Shown here piece after piece: positions 55,570 through 64,000 of a DNA stretch of 64,000 nucleotides. The position numbers and the translations under genes are program-made. The stretch lies in assembly GCA_010015655.1 (NCBI GenBank), contig ML976684.1:661130-725129 (forward strand). Reading direction: 5' to 3'. How positions within the stretch are numbered: position 1 is the stretch's first letter; the number at the start of each line of letters is the position of its first letter. The stretch is from Bimuria novae-zelandiae CBS 107.79. Taxonomy: Eukaryota; Ascomycota; Dothideomycetes; Pleosporales; Didymosphaeriaceae. The notes beneath the pieces were generated by a model that did not search any database, was not told the origin of the DNA, and saw only the letters and a list, made by a program, of their open reading frames with translations.

Positions 55570-57558
55570 CTAAACCGCAATACCCCTCCTCTTCCACCCC
55601 CCAGGCCCCCTCCAAGCCCACAGCCACAACCCCATAGCAACCCACACACTCACCGCCATGGCCCAAAACGTCGGCGCATAGCACGCCTTGCCATAGCACA
55701 AGACATCATCTGGCTCGCGCTCCACACCAGGCTCCCCCGTCGCGGCGCCCCGCTGGTACACGCCCGCGTAAATGGCGCTCCAGACGGTGGCACCTGCGGC
55801 GGGCGTCATGGCCAGGATACCCCAGTTTGTGCCGAAGTTCTCGACGCCCCAGACGACGGAGACGACGATGGGGGTGAGGGAAAAGACGGCGCCGTAGCCG
55901 GCGCCGATGAGGGCGGAGACGGCGGTGAAGCGGGAGGCGTGGTTCTGCACCCAGCCGCTTGCGAGGAGGAGCTGGCCGAGGGAGAGGATGAAGGCGAAGG
56001 TTACGAGGAAGGTGATGCGGGAGACGGAGAAAGGTTTTTGGCGCGGGGCCAGCGAGGAGAGGGAGTTTGCGACTGAGTCGGGGCCGCGGCGGTGTTGGTG
56101 GGTTATGGCTGAGGGGGCGAGGATGTCGGAGAGGGTGCCGGTGACGAGGCGGGCGAGTGTGGAGGTGATGGCTACGATGGAGACGTGGGTTGCGGGGGAT
56201 GTTGTAGTCTGGACGTGAGGGGGTGATAGCGTGCCGATGATGGTGCCGAGATTGTTGATGAAGGCTTCGCCCGGGCCGGTGACGAGGAAGAAGCCGAGGG
56301 CGAGCCACCACATGGTTGGGTCTGAGACGTATCGTTTCGTTTCTTCGTTCAGCAGCCAGGTCTTCTTGCGCGCCTCTTCTTCTGCCTGGGCTTTTAGGCG
56401 TTCCGCCTCGGACTGGAGGAAGTCGAAGGTGGAGTCAGATAAGTCGCGAGGCTCCATGGTGCCGTAGCCGTGAACGCTCGCGGCTTGGGTGAAGAACTCG
56501 TCTTGGGCTAGCAGTCCGGATCGCTCCAGCTCTTCGACGGCCTCATCAATCATCTCTTCCTCGTTCACGATCTGCAGCGCAAAGAAGCCTATGACGCCGA
56601 CAACGAAGAGTGTGATACCCAAGAAGAGGAAGAACTTGTAGACGTTTACGTCTCCGCGTGAGCCGTCCGGTTTCACTTCGTACAACAGCCTGCTGCCAAC
56701 CTGGCTCTGCCAGAAGCCGCTCAGGCCAAAGGCAGCAATTGGGGCGGCCAGCGCGATGCCCTTCCATTTCCCGCGGCCAAAGTTCTTGGCGCATGTTGTG
56801 ACGGCCGACAGGTACATGCAGCTCGTGCCCATGCCTATTGCGACGAATGAAAGCACCATGACGCCGAACGGCCACCCGTGCCCTCCTGCAGACGGCGGGG
56901 GTCCACTCTTGTACGCAAAGGCAGCCAGCAAGTATCCCGTTCCGAAGAAGAAGCCAGAGAGGGCGGATGGATAGCCGGGTCCCATACGATCGCACAGGTA
57001 GCCAAAGGCAGGCACCGGGAGGTACATGCCCAGCTCGGCGGTGATGCTGACGATGTTGACCTGCACCTGCGTGTAGTGCAGCCGCGACTGGAACAGCGGC
57101 CCGTAGAGCGAGTAGGCGGTGATGCTGCCGGCGCAGAGGCAGTTGAGGAGGGCCCAGACGAAGCTCAGCCATCGCACGGCTTCGCGCTGCAGACGGGCGC
57201 GGTCCTGCTCCATGATGCCCTCGGCCACCTGTTCGAAGAAGCTGCCTGCGTAGCTCGTGTCCTGCGACCCGCGGTTCGGATCGAATGCGTTGTCGGCGTG
57301 TAGCAGCGGGCGGGATGGGTGGTAGTCGAGCTTGTCAATGCCGCCATGACTGTTGCTACTGCGCGGCGAGTGGGACGGCGACATGGGCGGCGTGTGACGA
57401 GGTACAGGCCGGGGGTCCTGCGACTGGGGAACTACAACGTCATGGCTGCTTCGGGGCAGTGCGTGCAGTATATGAAGAGAAAGCGTGAGAGTGGACAATT
57501 GCGACTTCACAAACAATGACGACGCGGAGGCCCAGCTGAGAGCCTCAGCACCAGTCAA
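55570..57558 (-). CDS. MCH1: MFS transporter, MCH1-type
   Basis: One continuous frame of 662 residues from 57558. A second in-frame Met (codon 59, 57384, MSPSHSPRSSN) is a more likely start, because codons 1-58 have no conserved character and would leave only 117 bp to the divergent RRP42 start. The fold is 12-helix major facilitator. The N-terminal half has FVWALLNCLCAGSITAYSLYG, HYTQVQVNIVSITAELGMYLPVPAFGYLCDRMGP and SGFFFGTGYLLAAF, the pattern of fungal Mch1 and nodulin-like transporters. A long acidic central loop separates it from the C-terminal half (FFLVTGPGEAFINNLGTIIGT, LVTGTLSDIL). Yeast Mch1 is a vacuolar-membrane relative of monocarboxylate porters without proven monocarboxylate transport, so the substrate is unknown. 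Confidence 0.85.
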   Translation of the reverse strand: MTGAEALSWASASSLFVKSQLSTLTLSLHILHALPRSSHDVVVPQSQDPRPVPRHTPPMSPSHSPRSSNSHGGIDKLDYHPSRPLLHADNAFDPNRGSQDTSYAGSFFEQVAEGIMEQDRARLQREAVRWLSFVWALLNCLCAGSITAYSLYGPLFQSRLHYTQVQVNIVSITAELGMYLPVPAFGYLCDRMGPGYPSALSGFFFGTGYLLAAFAYKSGPPPSAGGHGWPFGVMVLSFVAIGMGTSCMYLSAVTTCAKNFGRGKWKGIALAAPIAAFGLSGFWQSQVGSRLLYEVKPDGSRGDVNVYKFFLFLGITLFVVGVIGFFALQIVNEEEMIDEAVEELERSGLLAQDEFFTQAASVHGYGTMEPRDLSDSTFDFLQSEAERLKAQAEEEARKKTWLLNEETKRYVSDPTMWWLALGFFLVTGPGEAFINNLGTIIGTLSPPHVQTTTSPATHVSIVAITSTLARLVTGTLSDILAPSAITHQHRRGPDSVANSLSSLAPRQKPFSVSRITFLVTFAFILSLGQLLLASGWVQNHASRFTAVSALIGAGYGAVFSLTPIVVSVVWGVENFGTNWGILAMTPAAGATVWSAIYAGVYQRGAATGEPGVEREPDDVLCYGKACYAPTFWAMAVSVWVAMGLWLWAWRGPGGWKRRGIAV

Positions 57559-57675
57559 AGAGCGGTCGGCTTCCTACGTGGTGACGCGCGCTAGCAGACC
57601 AAGCGCCTTTTGATCTCGAAAAGTGCCGCCGTGCAAACAAACCAAGTCACTATCCAGCCCACACCCAACGTCGCC
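57559..57675. promoter_or_regulatory. Compact divergent promoter MCH1/RRP42
   Basis: 117 bp between the outermost possible MCH1-like start (57558) and the RRP42 ATG (57676), or 291 bp if MCH1 starts at 57384. Either way the two genes must share a bidirectional control region. Confidence 0.5.
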
Positions 57676-58835
57676 ATGGCGCCCGCACAGCCGCAGCAGG
57701 TCAATCTGTCGCCCGCAGAGCTCTCGTTCTTGCGCTCGACCCTCGCGCAGTCGCCGCCCATCCGCTTCGACCACACCAAGGGCCCGAAGGATTTCCGGTC
57801 CATGCGCGCAGAGTACGACGTACTGCCTGGCGCAAACGGAAGCGCGCGCATTGCCCTCGAAGATGGCACCGAAGCACTGGTGGGCGTCAAGGCGGAGGTG
57901 GAAAAGTCGCAATGGCGGCCAGCGTTGGAGGAGCGGGGCAGCTTGCTCTCGGTAGTGGCGGGGGACATGGAGATGCGCGATGCAGACGACGAAGAGGACG
58001 CCAAGGGCAAGGGACAGAACTCGTGGATAGAAATGAGCGTGGAGATTCCAGGCTTCCGCGACGACGACCCGCTGCCCGTCTTCCTCGCCTCCATGCTCAC
58101 TGAGAGCCTGCTGGCCAGCGGGGAGCTCAAGGACACACTATATATCAACTCAAGATTCCACTGGAAGCTGTACATCGATGTGTGTATGTCCTTTCCCTAT
58201 TTGTGCACCATCAATTGACCCGAAAACAGATCCTTCTCCTGTCCCCGCCACTCTCCTACCCGCTTGCGCTCCTGTCCATGACCACCCACCTTGCTCTCCT
58301 CACTTCGCGCCTGCCAGCCTTGAAGTCCGAGAGGGACGAAGACCCGCTCTTCGACGACGATTGGGACGCCGCCGTCTTTCTATACCCAAAGAACAACGGC
58401 AAAGCGTCTGCTGAGACACCTCAAGACAAGCCACCAGTCATCGTGCTGGCCATGGCCGTGGGGCCGAACATCATCTTCGACCCGTGTATGGAGGAGCTTG
58501 CCGTGGCCGATGCGGTGCTTGCAGTAGCATGTGCGAATGCGCCCTCCTCAACTGCAGGCGCACGGATAGTCTCCATCAGGACCATCGACCCCCCATCCCA
58601 TCTCACCCCTCCAGGCGTACCCAATTCGATGAATTCCGCTACCGGCGGCACCGTCCCAGCATCGAGCGCCGAGACCTTGACCCAGCGGGAGCTTCTCGCA
58701 ACCTCTGGTGTCTGGACGCCTCCGCGGGGCGGCATGAAGAGGGCCTTAATATCCCAAGTCGTCAAGATGGTGGCCGAAAAGGGTGGAGTCGCTGAAGAAG
58801 TCATCAGCGCTCTACAAACCATTGAGTTTGGCTGA
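57676..58835 (+). CDS. RRP42: Exosome complex subunit Rrp42 (RNase PH-like)
   Basis: Exons 57676-58179 and 58230-58835 are separated by a 50-bp GT-AG intron in phase 0; 369 residues. The N-terminus LSPAELSFLRSTLAQSPPIR, then GPKDFRSM, LPGANGSARIALEDGTEALVG and VKAEVEK, matches the Rrp42 pattern (AE-S---L---PP-R-D, FR, LP--NGS-RI---DG-E--V--K). The second exon continues with LLLLSPPLSYPLALLSM..., the alpha-helical part of the RNase PH fold. Rrp42 is one of six catalytically inactive RNase PH-type subunits forming the exosome ring that threads RNA to Rrp44. The protein is longer than yeast Rrp42 (265 aa) because of acidic and Ser/Pro-rich inserts. Upstream in-frame codons from 57610 lack a usable ATG. 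Confidence 0.9.
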
Positions 58836-59328
58836 ACCGCGACAGACACCCTGATCAGCTTACTTACGCCCCACGGGGTTGATACATGAATGTCGAACAT
58901 GACATTTCGCAACTGCATGGTGAAACGGGTGCGGTTCACGCTCTTGTGGCCGTTTATAAAACCCCAGGAGCGTACGCCCGTTTAGGTCCGCCACTCAGGA
59001 TTGGTCACTTCCAAAATAGCATCCAGCCCTATCCCTTAGACCTCGCACACCAAGCGTGGGGGCCGCCAGACGACCAATCACCAAAAGCGAAAACGGGCAA
59101 GCCTGCGAATCGCAAAATTATTGCCCCTCTCAGTTTAGTTGCTCTCCGTATGCAATACCTTAGCATCAAAATCACAAAGTCAGCCTCGTCTGCAAATTTC
59201 AGCCTCCCGCCGTCCTGTCGCTTTGCTTTTTCCTTCGTGTACTCTCTCCCATCGTGATGAAGCACTTTCGTCCAAACTAGAACCATTCTCTTTTATCACG
59301 CTGTACCCCACAATCGAGGCCTTTCAAA
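58836..59328. other. Intergenic: RRP42 3' flank and promoter of membrane protein
   Basis: 493 bp between tandem + strand genes. The open frame at 58886-59257 has no recognisable features. Nothing else noted. Confidence 0.5.
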
Positions 59329-61714
59329 ATGTGGTGGGAGAGCTGCGAGAAAACCTACTGTGGGTTCTGGGTTAACCTAGGTTGGTACGCAGCTCCCACT
59401 TGGAGATGTGCTTTAACCCACTTAGACTCTGACTGGGGCACTCGTTCAACGTTGACCTTACCCACGCAGTGGGGTTTGATTCTCATCGCATTCCTTGCAC
59501 TTTTCATCAGGCTCTCCGGCTCGTACCTCTGGTCCATCATTCTGTTCGTCATCCATCAGTCGAAGGCGTCGTCGGCGAACCAAGATGATACTTACCATCA
59601 GATCCAACTTGCCCTTCGCAACACTGATACCGAAGCAAGTCTGGCTTGGAAGCTGTTCAGAGTAGGAGCCGTCCACAGAGGTTCTAGGATAAACGCCTTC
59701 AACCGCACCTTTTGGCTCATCCTTCTTGCGTTGACCCACGCGGCGGGCATCGGTGTCTTTGGTGGTCTCTCGTCGCGATTCATTGCTGGGAGCGATGCGG
59801 TGCTCGCTGTCAAGGGCAAGTGTGGCTGGATGCAAGAGGTGGACGACCCCGTTGCAAGCCGAGATAGCCTCGGAGTATTTAGTAGTCTCGTCGTTATGGC
59901 GCGTTACGGATACCGGAGGAGTGCTACCTACGCGAGATCTTGTTATGCCCAGACCAGCGACAATTCTTCCAATGCTTGCGAGATCTATACACAACCTACC
60001 TTGCCTTACAACATCAGCCTGGACGATCCATGCCCTTTCCCCGGCAAAGTTTGCAATGGGTCAGCGATGACGCTAGACTCGCAATCTCTTCGTTCTGATA
60101 CCGATCTGGGTATCAATACACTACCGGATAGTGCCATTACGTTGCGTCAAACATGGTCTTGTGTGCCTATTGATGGACAGAAATACGCTACAGGATGGGG
60201 TACCGCGGATGAGCTGAACATGACCGAAAGCCGGGATGGAGGGTGGAACGGCCACGCCGACAAGAACGAGAAACGTATATGCTACATGTTTGGCACCGAC
60301 GAAAACAGAGAATCAGACAAACAGTTTTGTGTGACGAACAGCTCTCTAATATATGGAGATAACGCCTATGATATAAAGTAAGTCGCGCGGTTTACTTCGC
60401 ACCACGCCGAGACGATCTTGGTGTCCATTGGGAAGAATAAAACAATATACAGGAAACTTCTACGCGTTGCTAAAATTTTTCTCTTATTTTCTAACCTGCC
60501 ATAGATCTCGGACTTCCTTCGTCAACTACAACGGTTCCTATGCGTCGCTCATACTCCCCATTGCCGACTTCAATATCTCAGACGCCGATGTATCCTTCAT
60601 CGGACTCGTCAGTCGGATAACCTACCCAGACCCCTCGGACGATCCCTGGTTCAACGCCAGAACGCCCTCGGGGTACAACTCCTACGGCATCGATGCCTTC
60701 AAAGCGACGCATCCAAGATCTTTCCTCACATGTACCCAGCGCTACCAACTCTGCACCGCCGACCGCTCCTACTGCTCGCCCTACACCGGTCTCTTCGGCA
60801 TCCCCAACACCGAAAAAGAAGTCGCCGCGCTCCCCCTCGCCCCGACCCAAAAAGCAGTCTTCCAGCTAATGTGGAAGATGATCTGGTGTACGCCTATCCT
60901 CCTCCCTCCCCCTCCCTCACACTACATACATATATACTAATTCCTGAGTGAAGTCGCCCAGTTGAACTTCCAACTCATATTCATCGGCCGCGAAAACCTC
61001 ATCGCAAACGATTACCTCTGGGACGGCGGCACGCAATTCGGACTTTCCGCCTCCCTGCCCTCCTCGCACTGGCGCACCGAAGTGCAAAACTTCATGAACG
61101 TGTCCCTCGCCGCGCTGCAACGCGCTGCCCCCGCCTTCGCCCAACCGCCCCAATTCGACATCGGAAACCCGTCGGCCGATCCTGGCCAGGATAACAATAT
61201 CCTCAAGTACATCGTCGAGCCGACGGAGCCCGCGATGCGCGCGCTCTGCGATAATGTGAGGATGCGCAGCAAGGCGCATACGAGTTTCACGGTGCTCGGC
61301 TTGTTTTTATTGATTGGATTGGGACTGTTCGTTATGTTGGTTAATACGGTGCTGCCGGCGGGCGCGGCGTATTGGCAGATGCGCACGGGTAAGGGCGCGT
61401 ATAAGCGCCTGGAGTGGATAGAGTCGAATGCGTTTCAGCTGCAGCGGATGGCGGCCGAGGGGAGGGGCGTGGGGCCGTGGCAGGGGAAGGAGATGGATGT
61501 GCCGACGCTGGTGGGTGGTGGGGAGCGGTTTAATCTTACGGGTATGAGTTTGAGGCAGAAGGGTGGGGGGTATGGGAACGGGGAGGGGGCGTATAGTGGG
61601 TATCAGGTTGTGAGGATGGGGGAGGAGGTGGAGATGCAGGAGAGGGGGGTTGTGAGGGACGGGACGGGGGAGAGTGTAGGGGAGCGGTATAGTAGGAAGA
61701 AGCTTTTGACGTAG
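59329..61714 (+). CDS. Integral membrane glycoprotein, unrecognised family
   Basis: Exons 59329-60377, 60505-60887 and 60954-61714, with introns of 127 and 66 bp (GT-AG) and consistent phases, encode 730 residues. Membrane segments are visible at about residues 47-75 (GLILIAFLALFIRLSGSYLW), 127-150 (FWLILLALTHAAGIGVFGGL) and 575-600 (VLGLFLLIGLGLFVMLV). Between them is a long ectodomain with many Asn-X-Ser/Thr sites (NISL, NGSA, NMTE, NSSL, NGSY) and paired cysteines. The C-terminal tail is glycine-rich and basic and looks cytosolic. I know similar architecture from many fungal hypothetical proteins but no assigned function. Exon 2/3 joining uses a GTACGC donor and GAAG acceptor, chosen because it keeps phase; other joins fail. 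Confidence 0.75.
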
Positions 61715-62452
61715 AGCGAGTGCTGTCGGGGAGTGCAGAGACGTATTGGGGTGGGTTTGTAGACTGCTTGATGCCATTGCTCTTTGTTGTTGTTCATCCA
61801 ATGTTGCATTCATGAAACATGCTATCCGATATTTGAGAGGCTTAATTGACTATCCATCCTGCCGGCAGAATCTTCCGAGAGAGCACGTCTCCATGTCTCC
61901 GGTTTCGCTCTTCGGTCCTACCACATCACACTAGACAGCCAAACAATGACCACATTCCCAACCTCACTAACTATCAGATATATATCCAGAATCTACGCAG
62001 TCCTGAGACACAAAAGTGTACTTCCTCGACACTGAAAAAGATGCAAACCCACGTAGAATGTACCAATCTCGCCCGCTGCCGGAGCCGCAAAGACATCGGA
62101 TGCGATAGGATCGAAGCAAGGGCATCAGGACGACTTCGACTGGCAAGGCAGCCGTGCAAAGCATTCGTACTATACTTGGAGCAGAGGAAGATATAGTGCA
62201 CCGTAGCTAAGCCATCGTCTCGGTCACATAATTCCTACGTTTGCCATTACCGTCTCGCTAGTCTACACATACTCTTATCCCACCTACATCCGCACTTTTA
62301 AAAATAAAGAGAGAGAACGAGATTTGCAATATGGTAAAACCTCATGAGTAGTACTTTATTCGTGCTGCTATTAAAAAAAAGGGCGAGGTGGGGAATTAGG
62401 AAAGCACCGCGGTGCGCAAAAGGAACGGAGGAGAAGGACGGAGGGAAAAAAA
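61715..62452. other. Intergenic region upstream of tRNA-like cluster
   Basis: 738 bp. Overlapping small open frames on both strands (61746-62201) have no recognisable content. Bases 62340-62453 are purine-rich with an A-run at about 62373-62380 and at 62446-62453, the latter forming the T-tract downstream of the first tRNA-like unit on the minus strand. Confidence 0.5.
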
Positions 62453-62614
62453 TAGACATGCCGTGACTCGAACACGGGTCTCTCACCTCACTCCAGTATA
62501 TGTCTATACTGCGTCTCAAACTCAGCCCTACTATCCTAGGGCCAGAAGGCCAGCGGATATATGTACCCCGCGAGTCGTAGAATGTGAGCGCCTTTACTGC
62601 TGGGCTACACGTCC
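62453..62614 (-). tRNA. tRNA-like gene a with a long intron; tentative anticodon UCU
   Basis: The minus strand folds as a tRNA: acceptor GGACGTG pairs with CATGTCT (with G-T wobbles), the D-arm region reads GTAGCCCAGCAGTAAAGGCG (A-box-like), anticodon-stem halves CTCAC and GTGAG pair perfectly, and the T-arm CCGTG-TTCGAGT-CACGG carries the B box. Between anticodon position 37 and the 3' half of the loop lies an insert of about 90 nt. The loop ATTCTA gives anticodon TCT. A run of seven T follows the 3' end, the Pol III terminator. It could be a functional tRNA-Arg(UCU), a tRNA pseudogene or a tRNA-derived small RNA unit. The acceptor differs from that of standard fungal tRNA-Arg(UCU), so identity is uncertain. 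Confidence 0.6.
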
Positions 62615-62849
62615 GGTTCTAGAACAGATGACCTCGACTCAAATATTTTAATATATATATATATATACACCAGTAAGCAAATTTTTCCCCTCGCTACCAG
62701 AGTTGCTGGTGAGATGCGAATTGTTGCCTTGGATTATTATAACGTGGGCACGTTGTGGTTGTTAAGGGCGTTGAGGCGGATTTGATGGATGGGGGCGTAC
62801 CGAGGAAGTAGAGTGGGAAGGGACAAGAAGGGGAAGAGGAGAAAAAAAA
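62615..62849. other. Spacer with TA microsatellite between tRNA-like units
   Basis: Contains a short (TA)n tract at about 62651-62666 and a purine-rich stretch. The flanks share an ACAGATGA or ATAGATGA motif with the next unit, suggesting tandem duplication of a larger segment. Confidence 0.6.
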
Positions 62850-63004
62850 AGGACATGCCGTGGTTCGAACACGGGTCTCTCACATCACTCCAGTGTGCGT
62901 CCACACCGTGCGGAGTACCACCGCCAAAGGATGGGCGCGCAATCTACAGACAGCATGTCGGTAAGTCGTAGAGTTTGAGCGCCATACCGCTAGACCACAC
63001 GTCC
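62850..63004 (-). tRNA. tRNA-like gene b with a long intron, degenerate anticodon loop
   Basis: Same architecture as unit a. GGACGTG pairs with CATGTCC in a full 7-bp acceptor, the D-arm reads GTGGTCTAGCGGTATGGCG, the T-arm is CCGTG-TTCGAAC-CACGG, and nine T follow on the minus strand. Anticodon-stem halves CTCAA and GTGAG pair at four of five positions, and the loop position 33, normally T, is C. The insert of about 80 nt is unrelated in sequence to that of unit a except at its edges (CTACGAC at the start, ACTGGAGTGA at the end). Confidence 0.55.
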
Positions 63005-63203
63005 GGTAGTAGCATAGATGATTTCGTCTGATATAATTTGATATATACACGACTATCTGATCTAAGTAACTAGTAGAAAAAAAGAACCCTGTGCGTGCGT
63101 AGAAAAGAGGTGAGAACACAGACAGGTTACACACACAACAAAAAAAGGGTAAGAGGAAATTCCCTGCTAAAGACCACAATTTCTCTGCAAAGAATAAAAG
63201 AAA

Positions 63204-63365
63204 TGAACATGCCAGGATTCGAACCTAGGTCTCCCACATCACCCCAGTCGCCCGTCGACGCTGTGCACAAGAGCTTAACTCAAGCGCAACCGGCAGGAGG
63301 AAGGCTTAGCCTCCTACTCCGGTGGATCGTATGGCGTGGGCGCCTTACCACTAGGCTACACGTCC
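63204..63365 (-). tRNA. tRNA-like gene c with a long intron, degenerate anticodon loop
   Basis: Third unit: acceptor GGACGTG/CATGTTC, D-arm GTAGCCTAGTGGTAAGGCG, anticodon stem CCCAC/GTGGG paired perfectly, T-arm CTAGG-TTCGAAT-CCTGG with a textbook B box. Loop reads GCCATA, again without T33. The insert of about 90 nt differs from both others but keeps ATACGA at its start and ACTGGGGTGA at its end. Downstream on the minus strand is only a short T4 tract. Confidence 0.55.
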
Positions 63366-63919
63366 TTGTGTTATAATTGGTGGCAGGCTGGTGAGGAAAT
63401 GGGTATATGTAGAAGCGTTGGACTTTAATTGGGATAGTAAAAGGTGTATACGTTCGAGAGCGGGAAAGAGAGGCTATACAATTTATATCAGATACGAATC
63501 CAGAACCTCGCATTATCCGCTACTGATCAAACATCTGCATTACAGGTAGTTCATAACCGTCATTTACTATATACTCCAACTATGTGGTTACTTGTTCGCA
63601 AGTATGCGCGTTCTCTGCGCAGCTACCCACCGCCCTCAACCCATATCTTATACGTAGAGCAAACTGCACAACTTTCAGGGACGCTATAAAATACCGTAGA
63701 AGAAGCGAGCGTCAACATTAACCCAAGCACCAGGTCCATTTTCCAGGTCCACGAAACATACAATGGGTGGAAAAAAGTGGACTATCGCTCACGTGAACTG
63801 CCAAGGCGCTAGTTATCTTATCAATAAGGGCACTTGGTCCGTGCCTCAGCTCCAAACTAAACACCAGGACTCTATCACCACCTCGTATATAGCGATTTTT
63901 TTCGCCAACAACACCCATT
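63366..63919. other. Region upstream of a transposase start, window edge
   Basis: 554 bp. Presumably contains the left end of the transposon whose coding start follows, but without its other end I cannot place the inverted repeat. No gene is supported. Confidence 0.4.
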
Positions 63920-64000
63920 ATGCCACCTCAACGCACTAGCGGCCGCCCGAACGACTCTCGCAACCTTACAGAGGCTCAGAAAGGTGCTATCGTAGCCCTA
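63920..64000 (+). CDS. Transposase, N-terminal fragment (Tc1/mariner-like), cut by the window edge
   Basis: An ATG at 63920 opens a frame that stays open to the last base. The start, MPPQRTSGRPNDSRNLTEAQ followed by KGAIVAL, resembles the N-terminal helix-turn-helix of fungal Tc1/mariner transposases (MPPQRT..., a basic arm, then a helix that begins the HTH). Base composition is ordinary and CA-rich, with no sign of RIP. Only 27 codons are visible, so the family call is tentative. Confidence 0.5.
   Translation, partial: MPPQRTSGRPNDSRNLTEAQKGAIVAL

Noticed and set aside
63484..63540. Possible fourth tRNA-like unit near 63484-63540 (GGTTCTGGATTCG on the minus strand)
   Set aside because: The B box is degenerate, and no acceptor stem, A box or anticodon stem could be paired.

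Overview
The window reads as nuclear DNA of a filamentous ascomycete (Pezizomycotina). A plant-associated Dothideomycete, Pleosporales-like, is my best guess. The evidence is 45-100 bp spliceosomal introns, a HET-domain gene, small secreted proteins, and an AT-rich transposon block scarred by repeat-induced point mutation (RIP: CpA to TpA, with glutamine, arginine and tryptophan codons turned into stops). The taxon is inferred, not proven.

Bases 1-28249 hold transposable elements and no intact host gene. The left edge is an internally deleted Copia element ending in a 180-bp LTR (1214-1393). A nested stack of five elements follows, each placed by its terminal repeats and target duplications. 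(1) A TA-flanked element with 52-bp terminal inverted repeats (2176-28247) carries the relic of a DUF3435 (tyrosine-recombinase-like) gene. (2) Two Fot1/pogo transposons lie inside it, pogo A (4611-25838) and pogo B (26261-28071). (3) Pogo A is split by chromovirus Gypsy A (5644-25027). (4) Gypsy A is split by a reverse-oriented chromovirus, Gypsy B (10951-23092). (5) Gypsy B is split by a full-length Copia element (14819-20357). RIP damage looks heaviest in the outer layers and lightest in the innermost.

From 28250 composition changes abruptly to ordinary genic DNA. The TE-proximal part (28.7-42.6 kb) is accessory in character: an aquaporin-like channel with altered NPA boxes, two small secreted proteins, a secreted cysteine-rich gene with an in-frame stop, a DUF423 membrane protein, a CorA-like membrane protein with doubtful splice junctions, and a large HET-domain gene.

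The next part (43-61.7 kb) is mostly conserved housekeeping: endopolyphosphatase PPN1, chromatin remodeller CHD1 divergent from ribosome-recycling ATPase RLI1/ABCE1, an MCH1-type MFS transporter divergent from exosome subunit RRP42, and an unrecognised glycosylated membrane protein. RLI1, CHD1 and RRP42 act in ribosome recycling, transcription-linked chromatin remodelling and RNA processing. The divergent pairs probably share promoters.

The right end (62.4-64 kb) has three tandem tRNA-like Pol III units with long, mutually different introns, and then the start of an un-RIPed transposase gene cut off by the window edge. All exon-intron models were worked out by hand from splice sites, reading frame and family conservation.
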